This document shows, piece by piece, positions 1-9,155 of a stretch of DNA of 64,000 nucleotides (positions are counted from its first letter, which is position 1; each line of letters begins with the position of its first letter). Source of the stretch: an uncultured Bacteroidota bacterium (lineage in GTDB: Bacteria > Bacteroidota > Bacteroidia > Bacteroidales > UBA12077); the NCBI GenBank assembly GCA_913055635.1, contig CAJXLK010000016.1:22877-86876 (forward strand), read 5' to 3'. Under the pieces are notes generated by a model. The model did not search any database and was not told the DNA's origin. It saw only the letters and a list, made by a program, of their open reading frames with translations. The translations under genes were made by a program, and so were the position numbers.

Positions 1-655
1 CGGGGAATGATTCGAGCAATTGCTGAACAGCCAGGATCAGGGTGGCTTTGCTTTGTTGGTTGGATACCGCTCCGTCTTTCCAATGCCTGACCGGGCTGAT
101 GGTGAAAACGATTTGCATATCGGGATGTATCGCCCGAAGTTCTTTTATTACTGGCTGCCAGTTTTGGGTGATGTCATCCACCTTAAGCTGGTAGTGATCA
201 AATTCGCTGGAAGGGATCTTATGGCAGTTGGAGACAATGGTGTGGTCTTTTTTAAGTTCGTATACCCGGGAAGTGCCGAAGGTGATAATAAGCATGCTGG
301 TATTGGCGAGCCACTGTGAAGCCTGACGAATGCCCTGATTGATTCTTTGGAGCACCTGGGTTTGGTCATCCCCCGAAAAACGTGTACCGTGATAGAAACT
401 TAGCCAGGTTTGGTTGTATTGATGGAGGTCCTTTGCATCGAAGGTTTTTTTATGCATGAGCATATCCAGCTCATTTTTGACCGATATGGGATTGTACATG
501 ACCCCAAAAGGATTGATCATAGTGGGGAATTTGTAATATTGCAGCATTTCCCCGATATTACCTGTAAAACAGGACCCAATAAGCATGGATTGTTTTTTGT
601 AGGTCAGTTCGAAAGGGGATGGTTTAATGGGAACGGGTGTTCTGAAGGTGCTCAT
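1..655 (-). CDS. GSCFA-domain protein (3' end beyond window)
   Basis: The first 218 codons read MSTFRTPVPIKPSPF and then carry the family signature IGSCFTGNIG at residues 26-35, followed by conserved stretches such as INPFGVMYNP and ITFGTSRVYE. This is the N-terminal half of a GSCFA-domain protein, a Bacteroidota-rich family related to SGNH/GDSL-type esterases; the substrate is unknown. The ATG is at 653-655, so the start overlaps the last 32 bases of the upstream hydrolase gene (stop at 624-626), indicating translational coupling in one transcript. The frame is open to base 1 and the C-terminus lies outside the window. Confidence 0.9.
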   Translation of the reverse strand, partial: MSTFRTPVPIKPSPFELTYKKQSMLIGSCFTGNIGEMLQYYKFPTMINPFGVMYNPISVKNELDMLMHKKTFDAKDLHQYNQTWLSFYHGTRFSGDDQTQVLQRINQGIRQASQWLANTSMLIITFGTSRVYELKKDHTIVSNCHKIPSSEFDHYQLKVDDITQNWQPVIKELRAIHPDMQIVFTISPVRHWKDGAVSNQQSKATLILAVQQLLESFP

Positions 656-1505
656 GGGTTTGGGAATTTTTGGTTTTTTCTTTGAGCCATTGGAGGATGG
701 TTTGAAAAACCCGGTCCTTTTGTTTTTCCTGGTGCAATTCATGATAAAGTTCCGGCCAGCGAATGAACCGGACGTCTTTATGGTGTTTTTGGGCTTTTTG
801 CACAAACTGTTCGCTGGCTTTCAGGGAAGTGATTTTATCGCCGGTGCCGTGCATCAGCAGCAAGGGTTTATTGAGTTTATGGGCATTGTGAAGGGCATAT
901 AATCCGGCTTTTCGGGCTCCAAAAAACAGGTGGGGGGTAATTTGTCGGTGGGTGAGGGGGTCGTGTTCATAGCGTTTGATGACCTCGGGATCATGGGAGA
1001 GGTAATTGATGTTGAGTTTTGAATTCCTTACGGCACGCGGGGCAATGATTTTCAGGCCTCTGGAGAGAAGCAGGGCAAAGGCTTTGGGTTCGGTCGAGAG
1101 CCTGAGCCAGGGGGAAGTGGCAATGATCCCCTCGTATCCATCTCTGCGGGTGAGGCCATAGTTGATGACAATGCCTCCGCCCAGGCTTTGCCCGTAAATG
1201 AATGTAGGGGTGTTGGCAGGGGCCGGATGCTCCTCCATCAGCTGGTCCAGGTCAAGCAGCAGTCGCTTGAAACCAGGGGTATGGCCGCGAATACCCTGGG
1301 ATTGTCCATGCCCCCTGAGATCCACCGTCAAAACGCTGATGTTCTCAGCGGCAAACCGCTCAGCCCAAGGCTTATATCTGCCTGAATGCTCGCTGAATCC
1401 ATGAATCAAAATGATCCGGGCATCCGCCCTGTTGACGGCATCCCACTTTCTGACAAAAAGCCTGATGCCATCTGTTGTCTCCATAAAATAGTGCCGTTGT
1501 TTCAT
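624..1505 (-). CDS. alpha/beta hydrolase, monoacylglycerol lipase-like
   Basis: This 293-residue serine hydrolase has the lysophospholipase/monoglyceride lipase layout. The oxyanion loop is HGFSEHSGRY (from residue 35), the nucleophile elbow is GQSLGG with Ser107, and the probable acid and base are Asp223 (HGTGDKITS) and His255 (LYHELHQE). It should hydrolyse acylglycerols or related esters; no signal peptide is seen, so it is probably cytoplasmic. The open frame runs upstream to 1739, but that extension crosses the tRNA-Arg gene, so the ATG at 1503-1505 is taken as the start. It overlaps the GSCFA gene downstream by 32 bases and is probably cotranscribed with it. Confidence 0.9.
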   Translation of the reverse strand: MKQRHYFMETTDGIRLFVRKWDAVNRADARIILIHGFSEHSGRYKPWAERFAAENISVLTVDLRGHGQSQGIRGHTPGFKRLLLDLDQLMEEHPAPANTPTFIYGQSLGGGIVINYGLTRRDGYEGIIATSPWLRLSTEPKAFALLLSRGLKIIAPRAVRNSKLNINYLSHDPEVIKRYEHDPLTHRQITPHLFFGARKAGLYALHNAHKLNKPLLLMHGTGDKITSLKASEQFVQKAQKHHKDVRFIRWPELYHELHQEKQKDRVFQTILQWLKEKTKNSQTHEHLQNTRSH

Positions 1506-1601
1506 GAAAGACCCATTTTTTTCAAAATTACAACAAATACTCTTTGAATAGGAAAACCCATGAATAATTTGTTGGTTTTTTACCAGCGGGTAATTTTTAT
1601 T

Positions 1602-1609
1602 TAAATTTG
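1602..1609 (+). promoter_or_regulatory. Putative Bacteroidota -7 box for tRNA-Arg
   Basis: TAAATTTG matches the Bacteroidota -7 consensus TAnnTTTG and lies ten bases before the mature tRNA 5' end. No clean -33 TTTG at the expected distance was found, so this is a box match only. Confidence 0.5.
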
Positions 1610-1618
1610 CCCATCTCC

Positions 1619-1692
1619 GGCCCGGTAGTTCAATTGGATAGAACACCAGACTTCGGATCTGGCTGTTGGGGGTTCGAGTCCTCCCCGGGTCG
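1619..1692 (+). tRNA. tRNA-Arg (anticodon UCG)
   Basis: A full cloverleaf can be drawn. The acceptor stem pairs GGCCCGG with CCGGGTC with one G-U pair, the anticodon stem pairs CCAGA with TCTGG around the loop CTTCGGA (anticodon TCG, reads CGA), and the T arm is GGGGG-TTCGAGT-CCTCC. The discriminator base is G. The CCA tail is not encoded (the genome continues CAATTTTT), as is common in this phylum. Confidence 0.95.
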
Positions 1693-1822
1693 CAATTTTT
1701 ATCCTGACGATGAAATGCTTGTCGGCGGGATGGGTTCATCCGCCAAATATTTCACACATATGCGTTGGAGTCAGCAACAGGCGGCTCCCAAAATTAGCAA
1801 ATAGACCAATTAGCAGATAAGC

Positions 1823-4800
1823 CTAAAGGTATTGATCCATCAGGTTAAGCATGTGATCAATCTCGATGGGTTTGGAGAGATAATCGTTGGCACCGGCCTC
1901 GAGGCACTTTTGTTCGTCTTTCCCCATAGCATAGGCGGTTTGAGCGATTATGGGAATGTCAGGATCTTGTTGACGTATGGTTCGGGTTACTTCCAGCCCG
2001 CTCATATCGGGCAGGCGGATGTCCATCAAAATCAGATCAGGCCAGGCATTGGCGGCCAATTTGCGTAAAGCGTCCTTTCCTGTCTCAGATACCATCATCC
2101 GGGCTCCTGTGGGCTCAATCCCTTCCATAAAGTAAGTTTGACTTGCGGTATCGTCTTCTACCAGGAGAATGGTTTTTTCAGACCAATTAAAGTGCCTTTC
2201 TTTTTTTTCTGGTTTGACCTCAGGAAGTTGGTCTTGTTTAACTTCCGCCGGCAGGGTAAAATAAAAACAGGTGCCTTCCCCGGGGGTGGATTCCATCCAA
2301 ATTTTTCCGCCCATCAGCTCAATCAGATTTTGTGAAATGGTAAGCCCCAATCCGGTGCCTTCAAACTGGCGGCTGGTGGATTCATCCACCTGGCGGAACC
2401 TTTCGAAGATTTGCTGTTTTTTTTCCGTGGGAATCCCAATCCCCGAATCTTCAACGAAAAAGGTGAGGGTATGGTCTTCGTTAAGATGGTACCCGAATGA
2501 GATTGATCCTTGTTTGGTGAATTTGACCGCATTGCTCAAGAGATTATCCATGACCTGACGAAACCGGCTGCTGTCGGTATTGATCCGATAAGATTTTTGA
2601 GGTACTTCCTTTTTTAGGGAAAGATGGATGTGGGATTTTCTTAATTCCTTTAATTCTTTCTCCTGTTCCTGAAATAGGTTATCCATCAGGCTGTTCAGAT
2701 CGAACACCTCGGGATTGATGTCGAGCTGGTTGGCTTCAATTTTTGAGATATCGACAATATCGTTGATGATGTGCAATAAATGGCGGGTACGTCCATGGAT
2801 AATATCCAGAAATTCACTTTGCTTTTGGGCATTCAGCTTTTTTTGTTTGAGCAATTGAGCGAAGCCCATAATACCGTTCATGGGGGTGCGAATCTCATGG
2901 CTCATGTTGGCCAGGAAAGCTGATTTGAGCCGGTCGCTTTCTTCGGCCTTTTCTTTGGCAGTTTCCAGCTCCTGTTTTTGCTTCTCGAGTCGCTCATTGA
3001 TTTCTCTCAACTCTTCATTGGAGGCCCTGAGCTCTTCTTCTGTTGCCCTGAGCTCTTCATTTTTTCTTTTTAACTCTTTTTCATCTTCCTTGCGGTCGGT
3101 GATGTCCTGGATGATGCCAAAGACCACATTGCGCTGGTGATGATATTCAGCAATGGAATGGATGTCCCTGATTTGACCGTCATTGGCCCTCTTTATCTTG
3201 AATTCCATGTCGTAGGAAGTCCCCTTGTTAATCAAATCCTCTATGGCCTGATCCAGTTTGGAACGTTCATCCTCCATCGGTATCTTCTGGACTTCATCCA
3301 TGGTCAGGTCTTCTTTTTCTATACCGTAAATTCTCCGGGCGCCTTGAGAAGAATAGACTTTGCGCGAATTCAGGTCAAATTCCCAGGTCCCGATCCGGGC
3401 AATTTCTTCGCCTTTCTGTAACTTCCGTCGGTTCTGGGTCTCTTCGGTGATATCATGGATGGTCGAATAAAGCATCTCTTTGCCTTCAATGGTGATGACC
3501 CCGGTATAAACCTCTACATCCCTAAATTCGCCATTGGCCAGGCGATGGGTGAAGATGAAATAGTTCTTTTTTTGCCTTCGCGCCTGGTTCATTTCCTCAG
3601 TTAATGGGGCGGGCTGCAGCGTATTGATTTGGCTGATGTTCATCGAACACAACTGGGCCCTTGAGTAGCCATAGAATTTCACCGCTTTGTGGTTGACATC
3701 ATAGATGTTGCCTGTTTTGGGTTCGAGTAGCATTAAGACTGAACTGTTCTGGTAAAACAGGGCCTTAAAGTGTTGCTCGCGTTCTTTTAATTTTTCTTCC
3801 GCCTTTTTTCTTTGGGTGATATCCAGAAAGGAGGCCACGCTTTTTTGGGTGCCCGGAATCATATCGACGGTGATGTAAATGTAGTGCTGCCGGGAGGAAG
3901 TGTCGATCAGACGGAATTCATAGTTATTAGGGGCTTTACCGGGGCTTTCCCTGCGCCGCTGATGATAGGCTTTCATCCATTCACGGTCTTCGGGATGGAC
4001 AAACTCCGCCCATTTCAGCCGGTTCTCAATTTTCTCCTGGGGCGCCCCGTAAAGCCGGGCAAATTGATTATTGGCCAGAGAGATGGTCATGTCCTTTTCG
4101 ATGATGATCGTAGCGGTACCGGTATTTTCAAAGACCGCCCGGTATTTCTGTTCGCTGGCTTTCAGTGCATCGTTGGTCCTTTTGCGTTCGGTAATATCCA
4201 CCAGGGCCCCCACAATGGAAACCACCTGGCCACCCTTGACGACAGGTGCCTCATGCACTTCTACCCATAGCTTGCGGCCTTTCTTAGTGATTAGCTCCAA
4301 TTCATAGGGCGGCTGGGTCTTACCGGTGCGAATGGCTTCGTTGGTCTTTTTGATGCCTTCCTGGTTCACCGGATGGTCTGAGAGAAATTCGGTCCACTTG
4401 ATCCTGGCTTCCTCCGGTGAGCAATCAAAAAAATCATAGCTCCGCGCACTTAAATAGGTGAGCCAGTGATCGGGGGTATGGGAATAGAACAGGTTGGTGC
4501 TGTGTTCAACAATGTTGCGCAGCTTTTCCTCCTTTTCTTTTAAGGCCCGGGTCTTTTCTTCGATGGTCTCCTTTAGCAGTTTTTTTTCATCGCCAATCAG
4601 CTTTTTTTGATCAATGTTTTCCAACAACATCCCCACTAAACGCGAAGAATCCCGAATACAGGCCTGATCCTCTTCGGTGGCAATCCCTTCTATATCCAGG
4701 TATCCAAAGTTTTTTTCCGATGTATCAACAGCAATATCCACCCTGCTTTCACCTTTTCTTTCATGGTCAAACGAAATGGTTAAATGGGGAAAAAAATGGC

Positions 4801-4897
4801 CCAGCAGTTCAAGATATTTCCGAATAATGGTATCCTGCCTTTTGTATTGTGAAAGGGCGGTTGTTTTTTTAAATAGTGAATACCCGGTATCGTTCAT
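1823..4897 (-). CDS. Hybrid sensor histidine kinase with four PAS domains
   Basis: This 1024-residue protein has no membrane helix, so it should sense a cytoplasmic signal. In order: an N-terminal region of ~110 residues, PAS/PAC ~125-240, ~245-365, ~370-490 and ~495-610 (each ending in an ITERK/ITQRK/ITEET/ITDRK-type PAC signature), a charged coiled coil ~612-660, HisKA with phospho-acceptor His667 in MSHEIRTPMNG, a HATPase with NLLSNAVKF, DSGIGI and GTGLGL motifs, and a C-terminal receiver with phospho-acceptor Asp959 (LMDIRLPD). All catalytic motifs look intact. No output protein or response regulator is encoded next to it; the signal is unknown. Confidence 0.95.
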   Translation of the reverse strand: MNDTGYSLFKKTTALSQYKRQDTIIRKYLELLGHFFPHLTISFDHERKGESRVDIAVDTSEKNFGYLDIEGIATEEDQACIRDSSRLVGMLLENIDQKKLIGDEKKLLKETIEEKTRALKEKEEKLRNIVEHSTNLFYSHTPDHWLTYLSARSYDFFDCSPEEARIKWTEFLSDHPVNQEGIKKTNEAIRTGKTQPPYELELITKKGRKLWVEVHEAPVVKGGQVVSIVGALVDITERKRTNDALKASEQKYRAVFENTGTATIIIEKDMTISLANNQFARLYGAPQEKIENRLKWAEFVHPEDREWMKAYHQRRRESPGKAPNNYEFRLIDTSSRQHYIYITVDMIPGTQKSVASFLDITQRKKAEEKLKEREQHFKALFYQNSSVLMLLEPKTGNIYDVNHKAVKFYGYSRAQLCSMNISQINTLQPAPLTEEMNQARRQKKNYFIFTHRLANGEFRDVEVYTGVITIEGKEMLYSTIHDITEETQNRRKLQKGEEIARIGTWEFDLNSRKVYSSQGARRIYGIEKEDLTMDEVQKIPMEDERSKLDQAIEDLINKGTSYDMEFKIKRANDGQIRDIHSIAEYHHQRNVVFGIIQDITDRKEDEKELKRKNEELRATEEELRASNEELREINERLEKQKQELETAKEKAEESDRLKSAFLANMSHEIRTPMNGIMGFAQLLKQKKLNAQKQSEFLDIIHGRTRHLLHIINDIVDISKIEANQLDINPEVFDLNSLMDNLFQEQEKELKELRKSHIHLSLKKEVPQKSYRINTDSSRFRQVMDNLLSNAVKFTKQGSISFGYHLNEDHTLTFFVEDSGIGIPTEKKQQIFERFRQVDESTSRQFEGTGLGLTISQNLIELMGGKIWMESTPGEGTCFYFTLPAEVKQDQLPEVKPEKKERHFNWSEKTILLVEDDTASQTYFMEGIEPTGARMMVSETGKDALRKLAANAWPDLILMDIRLPDMSGLEVTRTIRQQDPDIPIIAQTAYAMGKDEQKCLEAGANDYLSKPIEIDHMLNLMDQYL

Positions 4898-5324
4898 CTT
4901 GTAATGTTTTGAGATGCGATGAAGGGTGAAGAATCCTTCTCGGCTAAAGTAGCCAGTACTTTTGAAGGTTTAGATGGAACCCCTTTTCCTTTTATGAATT
5001 TTGAAGGAATATATAAAAAATATTTTTCGATGAAAAGAAGATGTTCAGGTATAAATATTAAACCGGAAGACTTTTCTGCTGGAATGCTTGGTTTATAGGT
5101 TTAACAGATGATCCTTGAAAATATCATCCCTTACCCTAAAGAAGGTTCGTTGTGTGGATGATTTGCGTTGCAGGTTTGCCCATAGCTCAGAATGAGCGTG
5201 CTTCCCGGGATCACCCTTTAATAAATGTTTTGTTTGATACACACTTGTTGAAAAGGTTTCGTCCTTCGTTAAAGTTCCCCTGTAATAAATGGTTGTGGCT
5301 TGTCACCCATTGGGAAAAAAGGTT
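4898..5324. other. Intergenic region, divergent promoters expected
   Basis: About 430 bases between the divergently transcribed kinase gene and a small membrane protein gene. No convincing ORF, RNA or repeat was seen. An overlapping frame at 5152-5406 has no recognisable protein character. Confidence 0.5.
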
Positions 5325-5810
5325 ATGGAAATACAAAGCATTCAAAACAAAGGTATTGGGGTGTCAAAGAGGGATAAGGAATTGGCCCGGGTCTGGCAGG
5401 CTTTGAACCAACTGATCGGTGAATTGCAAAAAAGGGAGATCTCCGGGGAAGTGGCTGAAGGGGTGAACGGGGAAGTGGAACGGATCAATGCTTTTTCCGG
5501 TAGCCGGAAAGAACTGAGAAAAGCCATACGCAGAAGTGAATCAAATATTTTGAGGTTGATCTACAAAAAGCTGAAATTGGTGCCTAAAAACCAATATCAG
5601 CGCAGCTGGCTGGCGATGGGGATGGGTGTTTTTGGGGTTCCCCTGGGCATAGCTTTTGCATTGCTTTTTGGCGAGATGGTCTATTTGGCGGCCATAGGCC
5701 TGCCTTGGGGAATGGTTATTGGATGGGTGGTTGGAAATATAAAAGATCGGCAGGCTTACAAGGAGGGCAGGCAGCTGAATGTAGAAACTGAAAATGACGG
5801 GTCCATGTAG
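5325..5810 (+). CDS. Hypothetical small membrane protein
   Basis: This 161-residue protein has a hydrophilic helical first half (residues ~10-95, many Lys, Arg and Glu) followed by two adjacent hydrophobic segments (LAMGMGVFGVPLGIAFALLF and MVYLAAIGLPWGMVIGWVVG) and a short polar tail. It is probably an inner-membrane protein with a cytosolic N-domain. I do not recognise the family. The ATG at 5325 follows a GGGAAAAAAGG stretch; an in-frame ATG at 5289 would add 12 residues and cannot be excluded. It converges with the dipeptidase gene across an inverted repeat. Confidence 0.7.
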   Translation: MEIQSIQNKGIGVSKRDKELARVWQALNQLIGELQKREISGEVAEGVNGEVERINAFSGSRKELRKAIRRSESNILRLIYKKLKLVPKNQYQRSWLAMGMGVFGVPLGIAFALLFGEMVYLAAIGLPWGMVIGWVVGNIKDRQAYKEGRQLNVETENDGSM

Positions 5811-5827
5811 ATGGGCTGGCATTGAAT

Positions 5828-5873
5828 GATCAGTCACGTTCATGACCATGAAAAGAGATGAACGCGACTGATC
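5828..5873. terminator. Inverted repeat between convergent genes
   Basis: Arms of 16 bases (GATCAGTCACGTTCAT at 5828-5843 and ATGAACGCGACTGATC at 5858-5873) pair with one mismatch around a 14-base loop. The repeat lies between the 3' ends of two convergent genes, as expected of a bidirectional transcription stop. There is no U-tract on either side. Confidence 0.55.
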
Positions 5874-5941
5874 TGTGGCATATTACCCGGACGATAAAAG
5901 TTTTTATCCGTTACTTGCGGAAAGGCCCAGTGCGGGAGTCT

Positions 5942-7582
5942 TTAGAACATGGTAGGCTCTGTGGCTTCGGTGGTGTCTTTTTCCCATTGGGGTAAATAGC
6001 GCGTGGAGTCGTTTTTAACAGCCCGGCGATACCAATGCTGAGGATATCCGTGTTTTTCTGGGCGCCCTTTTTCATTGTTGATATAGCCATCATTGTATTT
6101 GCAGATCAGTTTTTTGCCCAGTTTTTTCCACCGGTTAAAAGCCTGGTTGCCCCTGCTGACAGAGAACCGGGTGAGCATCTCTTGCATCTTGTCGGGATTG
6201 CGGCGATAAAGCTGAAGGGCTTTTTGGTCAATGCTGTCCACTTCGGCAATGAAGCGGCCTTCCAGCTCCTGCTGCACTTCCCGTATGTCTTTGACCATCC
6301 TGTTGTAACGGATGTTGGCAAAATTGGCCACAAAGTTAAAGACCCACCAGGCTGACTGGGAGCTGAATTCCTTTATGTTGCCGGTGGCATAGGGTTGAGG
6401 CACCGAGTCGATGCCTGCATAAAGGGGGAAATAGCAGGTGGTGTAGGTATCGTCCATGCCGTACCATAACACCCCGCCGACCGGGTCCGGCATATAGGAG
6501 CGGGATTGGGCAATAAAGGAAAAACCTGTTTTGGTGGTCGATATGGGGCGCTCCCAGCTGGCTTTTCGTCCGTTGACCTCAAAGACCAGGGGCCGGCAGC
6601 GGTTGGGGTTGCCGAAAGGCCCGGCAGTGATCCCCTGCCTCATGCTAAATGGGGTGCCCTCATAGTGGTCCCGTATCACTTGCGTGAGATCATCCACCGA
6701 GAGTTTCTCTTCTGGCTTGATCCACAGGGGATAGCGTTCGGCTCCCTGTACACCCCGATGATAGTCGGGCGATAGGTTCAGGTTGGGGTTAACCCGGTTG
6801 AACATACTCCATACCCTGGTGGCGCAATAACGCAGGTTGGACGGGGTCGAGGGATCATATACCTCGTTGAACCGGAACGGTTTGCCGGCGTCGGGATCGT
6901 AATACCCCTGTTCTACAGCAAATGAAACCACATTATCCGAATAAAGACAGTTCTGCGGATCATTGCGCGGAAACGTACCAATCCTGCTCTTGTTGGCATG
7001 TCCGGAAACATACCCGTCGGGTACTTTTCGCGCTACCCATACCGCCCCGTCGCGACCGGGGCCCGTGCCGATGATTTCTACAATCCAGGCTTCCTGCGGA
7101 CCTCCAATGGAAAAGGATTCACCGGTGCTGCCATAGCCATACTTCTCAGCCAGGCCCGTCAATACCTTTACGGCTTCCCTTGCCGTCCTGGCCCGCTGAA
7201 GCGTCAGATGCATCATGTCCCAGTAATGCAGGAATTTGGTGGTGTCGTGCAGCTCCTCTCGCCCTCCGAAAGTGGTTTCTCCTATGGATACCTGGTGCTC
7301 GTTCATGTGCGGGCCAACAATCGCATAAGTGTGATCCACCTGTGGTATCTTCCCTTTTACCCCCGCCGACCAGTTGTTGAGGGTGATCATCTCCCCCTCC
7401 GGATGATCCCCCGCCGGGGTGATGCCCAGATGCGGGTGAAATTCACCGTCGCAGGTATAAACCACCATCACCGAGCTGTCCTTCGAAGCCCCTTTGGTGA
7501 CAATAAAATTCGTGCACGCTAGCGTCACACTGCTGGTAATCAATGCAAAACTAAATAATAGCAGAAGTTTTTTCATCATCAT
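5942..7582 (-). CDS. C69 family dipeptidase, exported
   Basis: This 546-residue N-terminal-nucleophile hydrolase belongs to peptidase family C69 (dipeptidase A type). After a signal peptide (KKLLLLFSFALITSS) the sequence reads LACTNFIVTKGAS; Cys23 is the expected catalytic residue exposed by processing. YTCDGEFHPHLG, GPHMNEHQVSIGETTFGG and SFSIGGPQEAWIVEI are typical family segments. It should cleave dipeptides in the periplasm and support peptide catabolism. The start is one of three consecutive ATGs (7582, 7579, 7576); the frame continues to a TTG at 7615, but the signal peptide fits the ATG cluster. No operon partner is visible. Confidence 0.9.
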   Translation of the reverse strand: MMMKKLLLLFSFALITSSVTLACTNFIVTKGASKDSSVMVVYTCDGEFHPHLGITPAGDHPEGEMITLNNWSAGVKGKIPQVDHTYAIVGPHMNEHQVSIGETTFGGREELHDTTKFLHYWDMMHLTLQRARTAREAVKVLTGLAEKYGYGSTGESFSIGGPQEAWIVEIIGTGPGRDGAVWVARKVPDGYVSGHANKSRIGTFPRNDPQNCLYSDNVVSFAVEQGYYDPDAGKPFRFNEVYDPSTPSNLRYCATRVWSMFNRVNPNLNLSPDYHRGVQGAERYPLWIKPEEKLSVDDLTQVIRDHYEGTPFSMRQGITAGPFGNPNRCRPLVFEVNGRKASWERPISTTKTGFSFIAQSRSYMPDPVGGVLWYGMDDTYTTCYFPLYAGIDSVPQPYATGNIKEFSSQSAWWVFNFVANFANIRYNRMVKDIREVQQELEGRFIAEVDSIDQKALQLYRRNPDKMQEMLTRFSVSRGNQAFNRWKKLGKKLICKYNDGYINNEKGRPEKHGYPQHWYRRAVKNDSTRYLPQWEKDTTEATEPTMF

Positions 7583-8181
7583 ATGTTTTTGTTGATCTTT
7601 TTGGTCCAGGTTCAATTTACCCCCGGATTCCGGAGGTTTGGTTTAATAAAGACTTGTGAACGGTTGAAAATGCGTATAATATTGAAATTATGTTTTGCTG
7701 TCATGAATTGCTTCCCCGCCAAACCCAACATGATTTATACATGGCCTTGATGCGCCGGTTCATAAATGGGGCTTTCATTTTCTCCTCCTTCTTATGACCT
7801 CCATTCACCGGAAGCGTTTAATCGCCTTTTTCCATTTCTGTTTGTTGCATGATGCAAGGGCTTTCTTGTATGATCTGGTGATCCTTTCAAACCCCTGTTG
7901 GTTGGTCAGATTCAAATCATATTACTCGTTTGCGTTGCGATCAGGTTTTTGGTGTTGACTTTTTTGGGTGCATCTTCTGGTGCATCAATTCCCTTTTAAG
8001 TTGTTACGGTATGGATCATTGGGCAGGTATAAATGGGATGTTTCTTTCTTAGAAAAAATCTTTGTAGATTGATGCCTTCAAACCATGGTTTTTTATTGGG
8101 TGGCCCCCAGAGAGGGCATGAAGGTATTGGTGTTTGCTACCTCCGGTTAAAGCCGCCTAAAACCATTAAAAATCTTTGTAT
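7583..8181. other. Intergenic region without a supported gene
   Basis: About 600 bases between a minus-strand and a plus-strand gene. A frame at 8033-8257 has no recognisable features, and short lysine/arginine-rich frames on the minus strand near 7750-7910 lack good starts. I see no RNA gene or repeat. Confidence 0.5.
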
Positions 8182-8610
8182 ATGGAATACCGAGATTATC
8201 TTAAACGCCAAATTGAAGAAGCCGGGCGGGTACTGGCCCGGATCATGGCCGATTTAACCGGGTTCAAAAACCAGGGCAAAGTCAATGAGGGCATTGAAAA
8301 CGTTCAGTTAACCCTGAAAAGTGAGCTTGATTTGGACCTGGATCATTTGATGTCGATTTCTTCCGGTGAATTGATTGATGAGTTGGCAGACAACGAGAAA
8401 TTGCAGGAAGAGAATTTTGATCAGCTGGCCGACCTTTTAACTGAAATGGCAGATGGACTGATGTGGCAGAATCAAACGGAAAAAGCAAAGGACCTGTATG
8501 AAAAGATTCTGATCCTTTATCAGCACCTGGATCAAACCGCTACGGCCTTTTCCTTTAATCGCCATGCAAAGATGGAAAAAGTCAGCCAAAAATTGCAGGA
8601 AATCGGCTAG
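8182..8610 (+). CDS. Hypothetical helical protein
   Basis: This 142-residue protein is almost entirely alpha-helical and acidic, starting MEYRDYLKRQIEEAGRVLAR and ending in a TPR-like helix pair (QNQTEKAKDLYEKILILYQH). No signal peptide or membrane segment is present, so it is cytoplasmic. It resembles small uncharacterised proteins of anaerobes (possibly the DUF6483 group, recalled only from the N-terminal pattern). The ATG at 8182 is chosen over an in-frame TTG two codons earlier. No operon partner. Confidence 0.75.
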   Translation: MEYRDYLKRQIEEAGRVLARIMADLTGFKNQGKVNEGIENVQLTLKSELDLDLDHLMSISSGELIDELADNEKLQEENFDQLADLLTEMADGLMWQNQTEKAKDLYEKILILYQHLDQTATAFSFNRHAKMEKVSQKLQEIG

Positions 8611-8736
8611 GAAGCGCTCCTGCAGGACAAAATGTGTTTATAAATAAATTACCCGGTTTTAGTTTTTTATGCAGTTTATTTTTGCTTGTTACAACCAACA
8701 TTTAACCTGTCTCTGGCGCTGTTTCCTTTAGATAAA

Positions 8737-8757
8737 GACTTATTATCGTTTAAAATC
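8737..8757 (-). repeat. Dispersed AATAAGTC motif, solo copy
   Basis: On the minus strand this reads GATTTTAAACGATAATAAGT plus C. It matches the motif found before the T9SS cargo gene (20546-20567), rseC (44207-44228) and rnfE (48726-48747). The ~30 bases before it also resemble the copy at 20546 (an ATGAACCA-like and a GGCATG block). This copy is not followed by a gene on its strand. Confidence 0.55.
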
Positions 8758-9065
8758 ACCCTACATGCCATTAAAAATGGTTCATCCGTTTAATGCTTAG
8801 GTAATATGTAAAAAATAAACTGGAAGAACCTTAAAAATCAGCCGTTGTTATCGGCTCTCTCCCTGATAGCCGCATGTTTTGTACATCCCTTTGTTGTGAA
8901 AGTTAGTGGATGAGGAATTCGGTGTTAAGCCATATTGTTTTATCACTGGATGTCAATGTTTTATATTGATTGTATTGATGCCGGTGGCAGCTGTTATGAA
9001 CTTCTGCCGACATTCATTGTTGAATAAAAGGTCTTCAACATTGAAACAATTTGCATTTGATACGA

Positions 9066-9124
9066 ATGAAACCTGCATCCAAGAACTTACACAATAAGGA
9101 CATGGATATACATGCAGGTTCCAT
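9066..9124 (+). repeat. Covarying hairpin element, copy A
   Basis: The left arm ATGAAACCTGCAT (9066-9078) and right arm ATGCAGGTTCCAT (9112-9124) pair 12 of 13 positions around a 33-base loop containing ACTTACACAATAAGGACAT. Three related copies exist in the window (10680, 10816, 44103). It ends 31 bases before the start of the outer-membrane efflux gene, so it probably lies in that gene's leader. Confidence 0.75.
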
Positions 9125-9155
9125 AAGGCCAAAAGATTAAATAAAAAATAACCTT

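Noticed and set aside
1506..1739. N-terminal extension of the hydrolase frame
   Set aside because: It reads through the tRNA-Arg gene and has no protein features before the ATG at 1505.
8906..9097. 63-codon plus-strand frame before the efflux gene
   Set aside because: It overlaps hairpin copy A, lacks protein character and has no good start context.
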